DNA from: Acanthornis magna
Taxonomy: Eukaryota > Chordata > Aves > Passeriformes > Acanthizidae
Reading direction: 5' to 3'
Length of the DNA stretch: 64,000 nt
NCBI GenBank assembly: GCA_036785705.1
Contig: JAWUZG010000159.1
Location: 5,332,001-5,396,000, forward strand
Both the position numbers and the translations under genes were made by a program. The notes under the pieces were generated by a model. That model was not told the origin of the DNA, ran no database searches, and saw only the letters and a program-made list of their open reading frames with translations. Within the stretch, counting starts at the first letter, position 1. Each line of letters starts with the position of its first letter. This document shows, one piece after another, positions 49,190 to 60,100 of the stretch.

Positions 49190-52100
49190 ATGCAGATTGT
49201 GTGCACAGTTGTACATTTACATTTTTTAAAAACTGGCCTCAATGGTTTATTAAAATAGCTTTAAGCTTCCTCTTATAAAATATTGAAGATCCTAGAACCC
49301 CTCTGGCTTTGCAGTGTTATATCCCCTCAGTAAATGATCTCCACATTTTTATATTCTCTCTCGTCCAGTACTCAAGAGAGATTTAGTCTGCAGATTTATA
49401 CATCCATTATTTCAAGGTATATTTGATCTTCTCCATATGCCTCTGTTAATCCACCTTAGCTGTAAGTAAAGAAAAAAAACAAACCCTTGCTTAACTTTCA
49501 GAGGATATTCCACCTATCTGAGCCTGTGTTTTCCATTTAAACCCAGATTTTTTTCAATGTATTAATTCTGATGGAACTGAAAAGATTCTTTTCCTAATAG
49601 GGAATTCATCAGTTGCTATGGGTAAATCCAAGACTGTAATGTGTGCTCTGGCACCACTTTAGCATGAAGGGACCAAATGTGTCTTTGAAAGCATCTAAAA
49701 GTTTTTTTCTGAGAACATTTCGAGTAAGAGGGAAGTTGCCAGTTTGGTTCCTGTGCCTTAAGTTCTTTCAGATGTGAAATTTACTTTACCGTTGATTTCT
49801 CAGTCATAATTCCAACACCCTGAGGGTTAACTTCTCCCATCTGTATGACCAGCAAAATTCTGATAACTTCACTAACTGCAGCATAGCTCTAACTTGGAAT
49901 AAATGGTCCCTTAGTGCTTGGTGCTGCACATACTTCCAGTGTCTGTGAACCCCATAATGATGAAGAATTCAGCTGAGCAATCTGCAGTTTTGTCAGGCCA
50001 CATGGAACCTTCAGATAGTGCCTGTGCTCTACAATTCTACGATAAACATGAGAGAAACCAGGGAAAAGCTGCCATCTCAAAAAACGCCCTGAAAGCAGGA
50101 CAGGATTTTTTCATAAGGTTTAGAGGAGCAGGGAATAGAATGGAAATTTCATTGCAGGGGTACTTTATAACTGATTATAATAAATCTACCTAAAATTTAG
50201 CCTGTAACTCCCAGTGACTTTACAATTCTACCCTAACTTGTATGGAAACATGAAACACTCATCTAAGTTACCTGGAGTTCCCAGAAACAAGCTTGTATTT
50301 TTCTTACAGTGGCAAAGATGGTCTCTGCTTCCTAAAAATCATCCGAGAAAAAATTCTGTATATGACCACAGTGAAAGGAGCAAAAAATATTCATGCTCTC
50401 TCTAAATATTCCACAGCCTTGGTGGAGTTACAGCAAAGAGAGATTTGACCCCCAGACTGTGGAAAGAATACAAAAGGTTTTCCAAAGGAAAGGGAAATGC
50501 AAAGCTTTTTAGATTGTTGGTCCAGAATAGGAAGTCTTCATTGCAAAGAGAGATGATGTATCAGGCTCCTGATTTCTCCTTTCTTCTAGTTGCCACCAGC
50601 CCTCTGATTGAGATTATAGACTCTGGGCTTAGGTGTGACACTGCACAAGTGTTTTACCCCTTCTGAATTGCATTAAACTTGCAAAGAACTTATGGGAATG
50701 AAAACTAAAAATCAAATCAGTGTTTTATTCCTACCATAGCTAGCTCTCTCCTTGCTCTCCTTTTCCCAGGGTGTCTGACACAAGGGAATCACAGATAATC
50801 AGAGCAAACAGTGAGACCTGAAAGCTCAGCTGAGGCAGAGGAGAAGGAAGGAAAAGCTGGGATGAGACAGGACCCATGGGGAGCATGGCCTGGGGAGTGT
50901 AACCTCAGGGGCCCACGGGTGGGCTGCCCTTGATTCCAACTGAGATTGTCCAGCCTGGTGCATTTAGTCCTGTTCTGCTCTATTTAATGCGATATGAAGC
51001 TCCTTCTCAGGCACAGGTTTGACTCTTGTACAGTTCATAAAACATTGTCAGCAAATTCAGAAATGCACCAATGCATTTGTCTCAAATTCTCTCAGGATTT
51101 AAAAAATGCACCTGCAAAGTTTTACGTCTTTATACTTACATGTTAGTAAGTCTAAGCTGGTGTTAAAGCCTCAGACAAAAAATATAAATACTGCTTACAA
51201 GGGACTAAAATAGCCTTCAAGTGAGAGGATAAACCATTTCTAGTTTTGTGCACTCAGGTCATTCTGCAAATGTTCAGGAAATGGTTGAACAATGTTATTG
51301 TCTTGCTCCAGCATTTAGTCAAAGGCTTCTTTGGCTTAACCTGGCTCTCCCAGAATATCTTGAAGGGAGAACTCAAGGGCTGGTAATTGGAATGCTGTGC
51401 TGAGAGAGTGAGAAAACATAGGAGCAGCCTCTCAGGCCCCACTGTGCACATCCACTGAGCAGAGCTATTCCAGCAGAGGTTTGGAAAAAGTTTCTCCGTT
51501 TCAATTCCTTCCTCCTCTTTGATTTGCTTTGAAAGCACATTCCTGCCCCAGCCTAAAATGCTAACACAGACAGAGCCAGCGTTATTCCTTGCTGCTGTTT
51601 CCCCTCTGCAGGCTTTGAACAGGCTCTTCCTTAGCAGGGAAGTTGGCGTCTGCTGTGCAGCCAGCTGTTCCAAAGGCTGGGAGCAGCAGCTGGCTCTGCC
51701 TGAGTGGCAGCTTTACCCTTGTGGAGCATCAGGACACTGACACACCATGGGTGCTGCTGCTCAGGGGCTCCTTGCAGCCCACGGGAGCAGGAGCGGCTTT
51801 TTTTTTCTGCATTATTTTTGCTGAAGAAACAGATTCCTGCTCCCAGGCTCAGGTTGGGAGCAGCTCCATTGCTCTGCAGCCACGTGTTCTCCTCCACTCC
51901 ACCTGACAGCCTGCGCCAAGTGGGACTTAGTTTGCCTTTACTGTGTCACATAGTTTTAAAGTTCATTAAAATCAAATTTGAGGGTTTTTTAAATGCCCAA
52001 AATATAGTTTTTAAAGGCTAGTCAGAAATTACCTGGAAATATCCCTCTCTGTGCAGGAAATTGTATATAATTATAGCACATTACTGCCAGTCTGTGCCTG

Positions 52101-52532
52101 CCACTGTGTGTTACTCAGTCCCAGTTTATTTGGGGTTAGTAGACAGGTTTCATTTTATTGTAACTCTGCTTCCAAAACACCCAGGACCCCTAAATCTCTG
52201 CAGGCTACAACTACAGCAGAATTTTGATCATATTTTACTTTTAGGCCTCTTTCCCAGTGCTCTGCACTTTGAACAATCATCTTTAAGCAAGTGACTGCAA
52301 TTCCCATGGATTTATCCTTAGGAAATGTACCAAAAATCCCCTGGCATCAGAATTAATCGTACTGAATACAGAAAAATACATTTAAATCCAGCTCCAGCAG
52401 GGAACCTGCTTTGGGATAAATTATGATTTCTAGTTTACCCAGCATCCTGCTTTGCAGTCCCTGCTGCACCCCTAAAAATGAAACAGGCTATAAAAGTAAC
52501 AATGACTTTTATTGTCCAAGGTGAGAGAAAAG

Positions 52533-52682
52533 CAAAAAAAAAGCCAAACCAAACCAAAACACAAAAAAACCCCAAAAAAGATACCCAAAACCCAACCAAT
52601 CAACCAAAAAAAAAAAAACCAAAAAACCAAACCCCAAAAACCAAACCAAAACAAACAAAAACCAAACAAACAAAAAAGCCCC
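52533..52682. repeat. A/C-rich low-complexity tract
   Basis: About 150 bp almost entirely of A and C on the plus strand, with AAACC, CCAAA and CAAACAAA words and a 12-13-base A run. The short frames it opens (lysine, proline, threonine and asparagine rich on plus; phenylalanine, tryptophan and glycine rich on minus) are artefacts. Compare 2339-2479. Confidence 0.93.
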
Positions 52683-53787
52683 TTAACCCATAACTTACAT
52701 GGAAAGATTCAATCAGAATGACATTTTATTTTTTATAATCAGTAAAGGAGGTTTTAAGACCGCATCACTTGTAAAGAAATGTGCAAGTTCATAGAATTGT
52801 GGAAGCTTGAGATTGAATACTTCCAACTGCAGGGGGATTGCAGTCATGATCTGAGCCTGTCCTGTAATGCACACAAACACAAAGCAGTTTTGCAATTTCA
52901 AATGGACACAAGATTTTAAAGGTGGTCTTTATTCCCTTGAAAAGATAAAGCAATTCTTTGCTCAGTAAAGCAACAGCAAAAGTATCTCTTGTTATGAGAT
53001 GGTGGAAAAAAAAAAACCAGTGAGAAAATTGATCTTTCATCTAAGTGGATGGAGGGACTGAGGCTACATTGACCTAAATAATGGAAAGGCTTGGAACTAT
53101 GAGGGAATGGATAAAAACTGATTCAGGTAAATTCCTCACATGTTCAAAGTCTGGGAGTGCAAAACCTATAATTTGAAGAATGTATTTAAAATGCCTGGAA
53201 CGGGTGATTAAGAGGGGCTGTTTGAAGTCTGAAAGTGCCACTTTCTGACAGCAGGGAGTTCATACTCCCCAGGGAAAATGAGGATTGTTAGAGGACGCAG
53301 GCATAAACTGGTACAAACAGGTGTATATTTGTCATGAATTCTTAAGGGCTTGAAATTAGAATGAAGTGATTAAAAGTGTTTGACCACAAGATAATAAGAT
53401 GTGCTTTGCAGTGGGAACAGTGAGGGTTAAAACTCTAACTTGACGAGCTGGAAAAGGAATTTTGTGATATAGTTGTCTGTTGTGGGTCTGTGCTGTTGAA
53501 TATCTTCACCGTCAACCTGGAGGATGGGGATGGCACACGCTGGGAGTGGGGCAGCACCCAGACTGCTTCCCAGAGGGGCAGTGATATCTCCACCCTTCGC
53601 CTTCTCTAAATTCAGCTGAATAAAGCCCTGAGCTGGCCTGGAACCTGAGTGGAGAAAATGACCTCCAGAGAGCCCCTCCTGGATTGTGTTCTGGGGTTTT
53701 ATAACTTTGTGGTTCTGCCTTTGGCTGCACGTGCTGTTTGTCTGAGTCTCCATCCGTGTGCCCATGTCCTGTTTGTGCTGCCCTGTA
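52683..53787. other. Unique flank of the 23-bp array
   Basis: No gene recognised. CATAGAATTGTGGAAGCTTG at about 52791 faintly recalls an antisense CR1 3' end but lacks the following tail. At 53427-53765 the minus strand has a 112-codon frame without a recognised domain. Confidence 0.5.
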
Positions 53788-54585
53788 GGAGAGGGTGGCT
53801 GGGTGCTTTCTGAGAGGTGAGCGGGTGTTCTGAGAGGGTGACTGGGTGGTTTCTCAGAGGGTGGCTGGGTGGTTTCTCAGAGGGTTCCTGGGTGGTTTCT
53901 CAGAGGGTTCCTGGGTGGTTTCTCAGAGGGTTCCTGGGTGGTTTCTCAGAGGGTGTCTGGGTGGTTTCTGAGAGGTGACCAGGTGGTTTCTCAGAGGGTT
54001 CCTGGGTGGTTTCTCAGAGGGTTCCTGGGTGGTTTCTCAGAGGGTTCCTGGGTGGTTTCTCAGAGGGTTCCTGGGTGGTTTCTCAGAGGGTGTCTGGGTG
54101 GTTTCTGAGAGGTGACCAGGTGGTTTCTCAGAGGGTTCCTGGGTGGTTTCTCAGAGGGTTCCTGAGTGGTTTCTCAGAGGGTTCCTGGGTGGTTTCTCAG
54201 AGGGTGTCTGGGTGGTTTCTGAGAGGTGACCAGGTGGTTTCTCAGAGGGTTCCTGGGTGGTTTCTCAGAGGGTTCCTGGGTGGTTTCTCAGAGGGTTCCT
54301 GGGTGGTTTCTCAGAGGGTTCCTGGGTGGTTTCTCAGAGGGTGTCTGGGTGGTTTCTGAGAGGTGACCAGGTGGTTTCTCAGAGGGTTCCTGGGTGGTTT
54401 CTCAGAGGGTTCCTGGGTGGTTTCTCAGAGGGTGTCTGGGTGGTTTCTCAGAGGGTTCCTGGGTGGTTTCTCAGAGGGTTCCTGGGTGGTTTCTCAGAGG
54501 GTTCCTGGGTGGTTTCTCAGGGGGTTCCTGGGTGGTTTCTCAGGAGGTTCCTGGGTGGTTTCTCAGAGGGTGTCTGGGTGGTTTC
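53788..54585. repeat. 23-bp minisatellite with higher-order structure, about 35 units
   Basis: The main unit A is TCAGAGGGTTCC plus TGGGTGGTTTC (23 bp). Variant B has GTGTC in place of GTTCC. Variant C is TGAGAGGTGACC plus AGGTGGTTTC (22 bp). I parse 18 exact A, 6 B, 4 C, three one- or two-base A variants and four degenerate units at the left edge. B followed by C closes a block of three or four A units. C units start at 53969, 54106, 54220 and 54357, spaced 137, 114 and 137 bp. The inner units are almost identical, so amplification is recent, while the left edge is worn. GGG runs (GGGTTCCTGGG) repeat with short loops, so the plus strand could form G-quadruplexes. Frames of 79-177 codons here are artefacts: a 23-bp unit cycles through all three frames. 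Confidence 0.98.
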
Positions 54586-56944
54586 TGGCTATTCTAGGCA
54601 CCATTGCTGGGGAGGATGGGCTAAATCAGGAGCCCAATACATCATCTCTCTTTGGAATGGAGACTTCCTGTTCTCTGGACCAACATTCTAAAAAGCTTTG
54701 CGTTTCCCTTTCCTTGGGAAAACTTTTTCTCTCCCTTCCACAGCTTGGGGGTCAAATCTCTCCTTGCTGTAACTCCACCAAGGCTAATTTGGCTGCTGTT
54801 TTTCCCTATCGCTCAACCAAAGACCCAATTAAAAGAGGTCCTGACAAATCACAGCAATGGGAATTATTTCCTCTCTCAAAGCTCTCCCTGGGCTAAATCC
54901 TTTATGGGAACTGCAGTCTTTTGCCAGCCCATGGGAATCTAGTGGCAAATACATCTCATGTCTCTTCTCAGTCAGAAGGCCTTATTTCAGCAGGAAATAT
55001 CTGGACCTACTTCTCCTTGCTACAGCTCCTAAATATCCCCATGTGGGTATCTCAGCAGCCATTACATGGACCCAGTCCTGAAAGCAGACAGTTTTTCCTT
55101 TTTTTATAATGGGAGAGTTCATTTATGCTGAGAATACAGTTTTTACCAGACTGCCTGCAGGACAATACAATAAAAGATTTATCCTTAATAGCATTTCACT
55201 GAAGTTTCACCACAGGAGACAGGGTTTTTTGTTGTGCCTTTTTTTTTTTTATTATTTTCCCCTTCAGTTGCTATGAAAGTCTCTGCTCTTAGCTTTTTTT
55301 TTTTTTTTTTTGCAGCGCATAATCCCTAGATGTCCTCTGCCACCTTCTCTCAACTGAATTTTTCTCTTTTCTTCGATCCTTTGTCATCTCTGACACACTT
55401 CTCTCCTTTTTGTTTTGCTTCTCTTCTCCTATTATGTAGTCCATGGAAATTAGAAAAGAAACAGGTTGTGAGCACAGTAACTCTGAAGCTGGACAAGGCA
55501 CCGGTAGCAAAACTAACATGAAATAGGAACTAGGCTTTGCTCACCTGCAACTTCATGTTTGCTTTTCTCCCTAAGTCTGTGTTTGACACATTCTGCTCAT
55601 TTACAAGCTACGAGTCCATGGCTCTTCTCTCTTCCCTCCAGGGCTCGGCTGAGCCCAAAGGGCACACCCCTCTTCCTGCTTTTTGGAAGGTCTCCCTGCT
55701 CCAGGATCTCTCCAGGTACAGTGCAGATCTCCCAGAGCTTGTCCCAAGAGAGGCAGCACCCTGCAGAGGGCAGGTCTGGGATGGCATTCCCTGCCAAGAG
55801 TCCATCTCTGCCCACCGAGCTTGGCAAGCTGATGGAGGCACCGAGTGCCAATGGTTTAATGAGAGAGCACAGTCCTGAATGAGTGAGATCACGGACAAAT
55901 TGCCTGAATAAGGGTCTGCTAACAGATTCCAGGCTCCTTCTGGAGTCATCTGCAGGTCCAGTGGTGTCCAGTATGTGCCTACTGACTTGGCTGGAGAGAG
56001 ACTTGAGGTAATATTCCATCTCACACCAGTCATCCCTTGTCTGCCTCTTGTTTCCTGCTACTAAATAAGCAGAATGGTGCCTTCCTTCTTCCTAAAGTGC
56101 TGCAGAACTCAGGGTTGCAAAGAGCTGCTTGAGCAGCATGTCTCATAATTAATTGTTATCCTAAGCTTCCTCAGGTGCCTAACTGCTTGAATATCTAAGA
56201 ATTTATGGGCATTTGGTAATGTCTGAAAATGAAAAGTCTCTTTAATATGCTTATGATAAGTATTTGCACTATTTTAGAAAGCTATTTTCATTCCACTCAG
56301 ACACTTGTTAAATAACTTTTTAGAACTTGAACATTTACTGCTCATTTTATATGTGCAATAAATCAATCAGATTTAACAAAGGAAAGAACCTGATTTGCCC
56401 ACAGCCCTGTCTGAGCACAGAGGTGCCATTTTGCAATCTAATGAAGCTTTCAGTTAAAGAAATGAAAGGTGGGGGGGAGACTTTGATGCCTAATAAAAAT
56501 GATTCAGCATCCTCATAACTTTGACAAGTAGTGTGACTTACAAACCTTCCAGTGGAGAAGTATAACAATAGACTGGGAACTTGCAAGTCTAGACTGCAGA
56601 AGATACCTACCAACACTAATGCCTCCTCCCCAAATCCAAAAGAGCTTTGGGAAAGGGAAGGGCCCCAAGCAAAGCAATTAATATAAACAGAATATAGTGC
56701 CATGAAGAAAATCCACGCTGTGGATTTGGACTCATGGCAAGAAAAGATTTGTACATGCAGCCAGCTTTCAGTATTCACCCTTGCTTAAATTACTGAGAAG
56801 ATACTGAGACTGCAGACTTTTTAAGAAAGGGACTACCTTCCTGTGTTGGTATGTGCCTGGCACAAAAATGGGATATTCCACAGCAGACTGGGCTTCTCTG
56901 CTGATAATAACACATTCTGTACTTGGTAACCCACTGTGACAGTC
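54586..56944. other. Unique stretch with two poly(T) runs
   Basis: T runs lie at 55239-55250 (12) and 55294-55311 (18). On the minus strand two overlapping frames of about 140 codons (55597-56033) run in different frames, and two plus-strand frames overlap them. Such four-way openness points to low stop density rather than a gene. Nothing is recognised in the translations. Confidence 0.5.
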
Positions 56945-57134
56945 GGGAGGCTCTGGCACAGGTGCCCAGAGAGGCCATGGCTGTCCCTGGACCCCTGGAA
57001 GTGTCCAAGGCCAGGCTGGACAGGGCTTGGAGCAGCCTGGGATAGTGGACGGTGTCCCTGCCCATGGCAGAGGGTGGAACAAGATGATTTTTAAGGTCCC
57101 TTCAAACCCAGGCCACTGTGGGATTCTGTGATCT
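56945..57134 (+). mobile_element. CR1 LINE 3'-end fragment, plus strand
   Basis: CTCTGGCACAGGTGCCCAG, GGAAGTGTCCAAGGCCAGG, CTGGACAGGGCTTGGAGCAG, GGTGTCCCTGCCCATGGCAG and TTTTTAAGGTCCCTTCAAAC, ending GGGATTCTGTGATCTTC, follow the CR1 3' end in sense orientation. The first part encodes the C-terminus of ORF2 (EVSKARLDRAW) followed by a stop, then the short 3' UTR. It is the only clear CR1 tail on the plus strand in this window. The parts shared with the 26640-27205 copy align in reverse orientation, so the two belong to the same or sister subfamilies. Confidence 0.93.
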
Positions 57135-60100
57135 TCAGGGATACTCAGCACTGTGTGTGGCTCTAATATGGCCACAACCTCTTCTTACACATCACTTAAT
57201 TCTCTGCTGTTCCTAAAACAATGCCTTATTTTTCCTTTTATTTCCTTGTTCTTCAGAGTTAATCAGTGCAGCGTTTAAACAGGGATTTATATATACAGAA
57301 AAAGTAGGGTTCCTTAACACCTCTATAAATCATCCATCCTTCACAGTCTGGGGTTATTACCAGATGGGTATCTGTCGAGGCCTGTCTGAAGAGACTCTCT
57401 GTGACTTTGATGTATTTTTCCTGTGCTGCTAACAAATGGGTCACAGCCCAGTTATGTGATTATACAACATGTTTACAGCTCCTGCCATGCTGAAGATGCA
57501 CAGAATATTGCTTGGCAGGAGCCAAGACATGCATCTCGTATGATATAAGAAGTTCTGCCTCTCTCCCTTCCATCCCTTTATATACACAAGGAACCTCACA
57601 GGGACAAAACTTCCTCGCTGTCACATTTGAGAATGGTGGGGCTCGGTCTCACAAAGTCTCACAATCTTTAATATGCTTTCAAGCTCAGCAACAAAAAAGC
57701 ATTAAAACTGTAGTGCATGAAGGCTTCTGTGTTATGAAGTATCATCATCCAAACACTTTAAGTAGTATTCTATAACATAGTCTACCATAAGTTCAATTTT
57801 TACTCAATCACTTGAAATGCACTTAGGAAAATTGCTCTTTTGCTGTTTTCACAACAGCTCTGGAAGTCAGCCTCTGGTTTAATGATAACTGCTTTAATCA
57901 CAGTTTGGCTTGTTTCATTTTGACAGCATTGATGTAACAAACTATTTATTTTCTGTATGTTAAATATACTATCATTGCAGCTACCAGACTTTTTTTTCCC
58001 TGGTGCACTAAATGCAGATGACAAGGTTTGCATCTCATTAAGGTAATTTGTGTGCGCATAATTTTCGGTAAACACAGTGCATGAAATCATGGATCTTCTC
58101 TACCAAAAGTGTCATCTGAAACTATTTGTGCTTGGTTTAGTAACGGAAGTTATTTTTCAAGCCCCACTATATATAGCAAACCATGTGCTTTCTCCAACAG
58201 GAGAGCTGGGCTGGAAAGCCAACGCAGCATCCTCGAGCAGGAATTGCATTTAAAAATATTGTTACACCATTAGGCTGAGCAAGCCCCTCTCATCTACCCT
58301 GAATCGCCGTGTCCTGCTCCGGGTTCAGATTCCGCAGAGTGTGCAGGAGGAAAGGATGTTTGTTCCTTGGCTGTGAGCGAGGGGATGGGGGAATTCTGCC
58401 ACTAATTTGTTCTGATCCTGCTGCCTCATTAGGGCAGTCTGTAAAAGATGGGAAATGTGTCCTATGGCAGTGAACTTTCTGCATGGAGCTGTTAACACAG
58501 TAAATAGCTCAGGAGGAGGGAGGGAGACAGCTGGAGTACATTGTGTTTCATAAAGACTATACCGGGACCTTGAGTCTTCATTTAACCCATCACTGAGGTG
58601 ACAAATATCCACTGCTTTGCTGCTGGGTGATGCTGCTGCTGCTTGCCTGTTAATTTATCTGTTTTCAGGCTGTCTAGACATTGTTTGGGTCAAAAAGTGC
58701 TGTCTCTCCCCTGCCGTGGGATTTGCCTGCTCAGCTCTTGCTGCAGGCTGCTGTGCCAAACGGGCTTTCCAGAAGAATGCTCCCTCTGTCTGGATGGCTT
58801 ATTAACAGGACTCCAAATGGATGGAGAGGGTTTCAATCAGGCTAAGGCTTCCTACAGATAAAGTTTATTTTAACTTCTTCTCTCTAAAAATACACTGGCG
58901 GAGATAAATAATTCAAATACTTTGGGCTTTTTCCCCCCTTGCGATTAAAACCTGCCTAAAAGTGTCCTTGAAATGTTCTCTTAAGAGGTTCAAGCAGGTT
59001 TTGGACAGTCCAACCCCAGACTAAACTAAATGCCAATGTGGGGCCCATGCTGAGCCTTCACTGGGGTGGTTCTGATCTGGTGCTTATCAGAACCCCTTGC
59101 TTTGTTGCCAGATCAGTATTAAAAAATACTTTACAAATCATACTTCAAGTTGAGTAAAGCTACTTCTCAATGTCCCTGTATTTCTTGGAAACACTTTTAG
59201 AGATGTTGTCTTTTGGGGAACTCAACTGCAAGGGTGTTTTTAATGTGAAAAAAATCTTCCAGCTCTCTTACCCGAATTGTAGCCATGAGATTCTCAGTCT
59301 GATTCAGTAGGAAATTACCAGAAGTTTCATAAAGGCAAGAATCTTGCTCACTATAAAATAGTGTTGTATTGTAGTCTATATTTGATATCGGCATCGATTT
59401 CCTAATGTCAGAATATTGTCCTATCTAGGACTTAATGAAAAGTCTCTTTTTTTGGGACAGAAAAATGGGGTTTGGATCAATTAAAATATTTTGGAGGGAC
59501 TGCAAGGACTATGGGAATCTTTTTTTGATCTTTGAAGAAGTCTTCCAAACCAAGGCATGCAACGTGAGCTGTGTGGTGGGAGCTTTAGGTCCCATGTTTC
59601 CTGTTCCCATTTCATTGCATCAGTCAGCCTGACTTTATCTTCCAAGAATTATGGTTTCCTCACACCACGTGGAACTCACCACTTGTTATTGCTCCAATAC
59701 AGAGCATAGGAAAGGTCACCGAGCCAAGGGATCTGTAGGGAAAGATGGGATAAGCATCTGTATTAGGGTCCATTCTTATGTGTACATGCTGCTGTGCTCA
59801 GCAGAAATACTTGGAATTTTTCTCTTTTTCTTTTTTGGCCATAAGTTCACATTTGTGCGTAAATACTTCTGATATATGAAAAAATGAGGAAAAGAAATCT
59901 ACTCTCACTGAAAAAAAAAATCCTCCCAGGCCTCTCTCCTGATTTACAGGTTAGCACATGGGCTATGCTTCCTTTCTTTATGCCTGGAAATCCCTTCTGA
60001 GCTGGCCAAACTCTGCCACAGGTCCCTAACTCTGCCATGGGTCCCACAGAGGGAGAGGGATGGTGCTGCTGAAGATGAGTCCCTCAGGATTTCCAGCTGA

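Larger units (their letters stand above)
46216..52532. other. Long unique non-coding stretch
   Basis: More than 6 kb with no recognised gene. The plus-strand 151-codon frame at 48660-49115 begins at TTG, includes a CVCVCV run from a TG repeat, and has no domain. The overlapping frames at 51254-51906 lie on both strands of a GC-richer patch. The features worth separate entries are the hairpin at 46701, the small tandem at 48781 and the octamer cluster at 49087. Confidence 0.5.

Noticed and set aside
52786..52830. Possible CR1 3' end (CATAGAATTGTGGAAGC)
   Set aside because: Only the terminal octamer-like word matches; the expected tail does not follow.
53869..54896. Frames of 67-177 codons with repeated VSQRVPGWFLRG-like peptides
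   Set aside because: These are products of the 23-bp minisatellite cycling through three frames. Overlapping frames give the same peptide, and the tail beyond 54590 is unrelated unique DNA.
55597..56033. Two overlapping frames of about 140 codons on the minus strand
   Set aside because: Both frames and two opposite-strand frames are open together, showing low stop density rather than selection for one frame.
58160..58180. TATA-box promoter (CTATATATAGC)
   Set aside because: It is an isolated AT palindrome with no downstream transcript evidence or GC-rich context.
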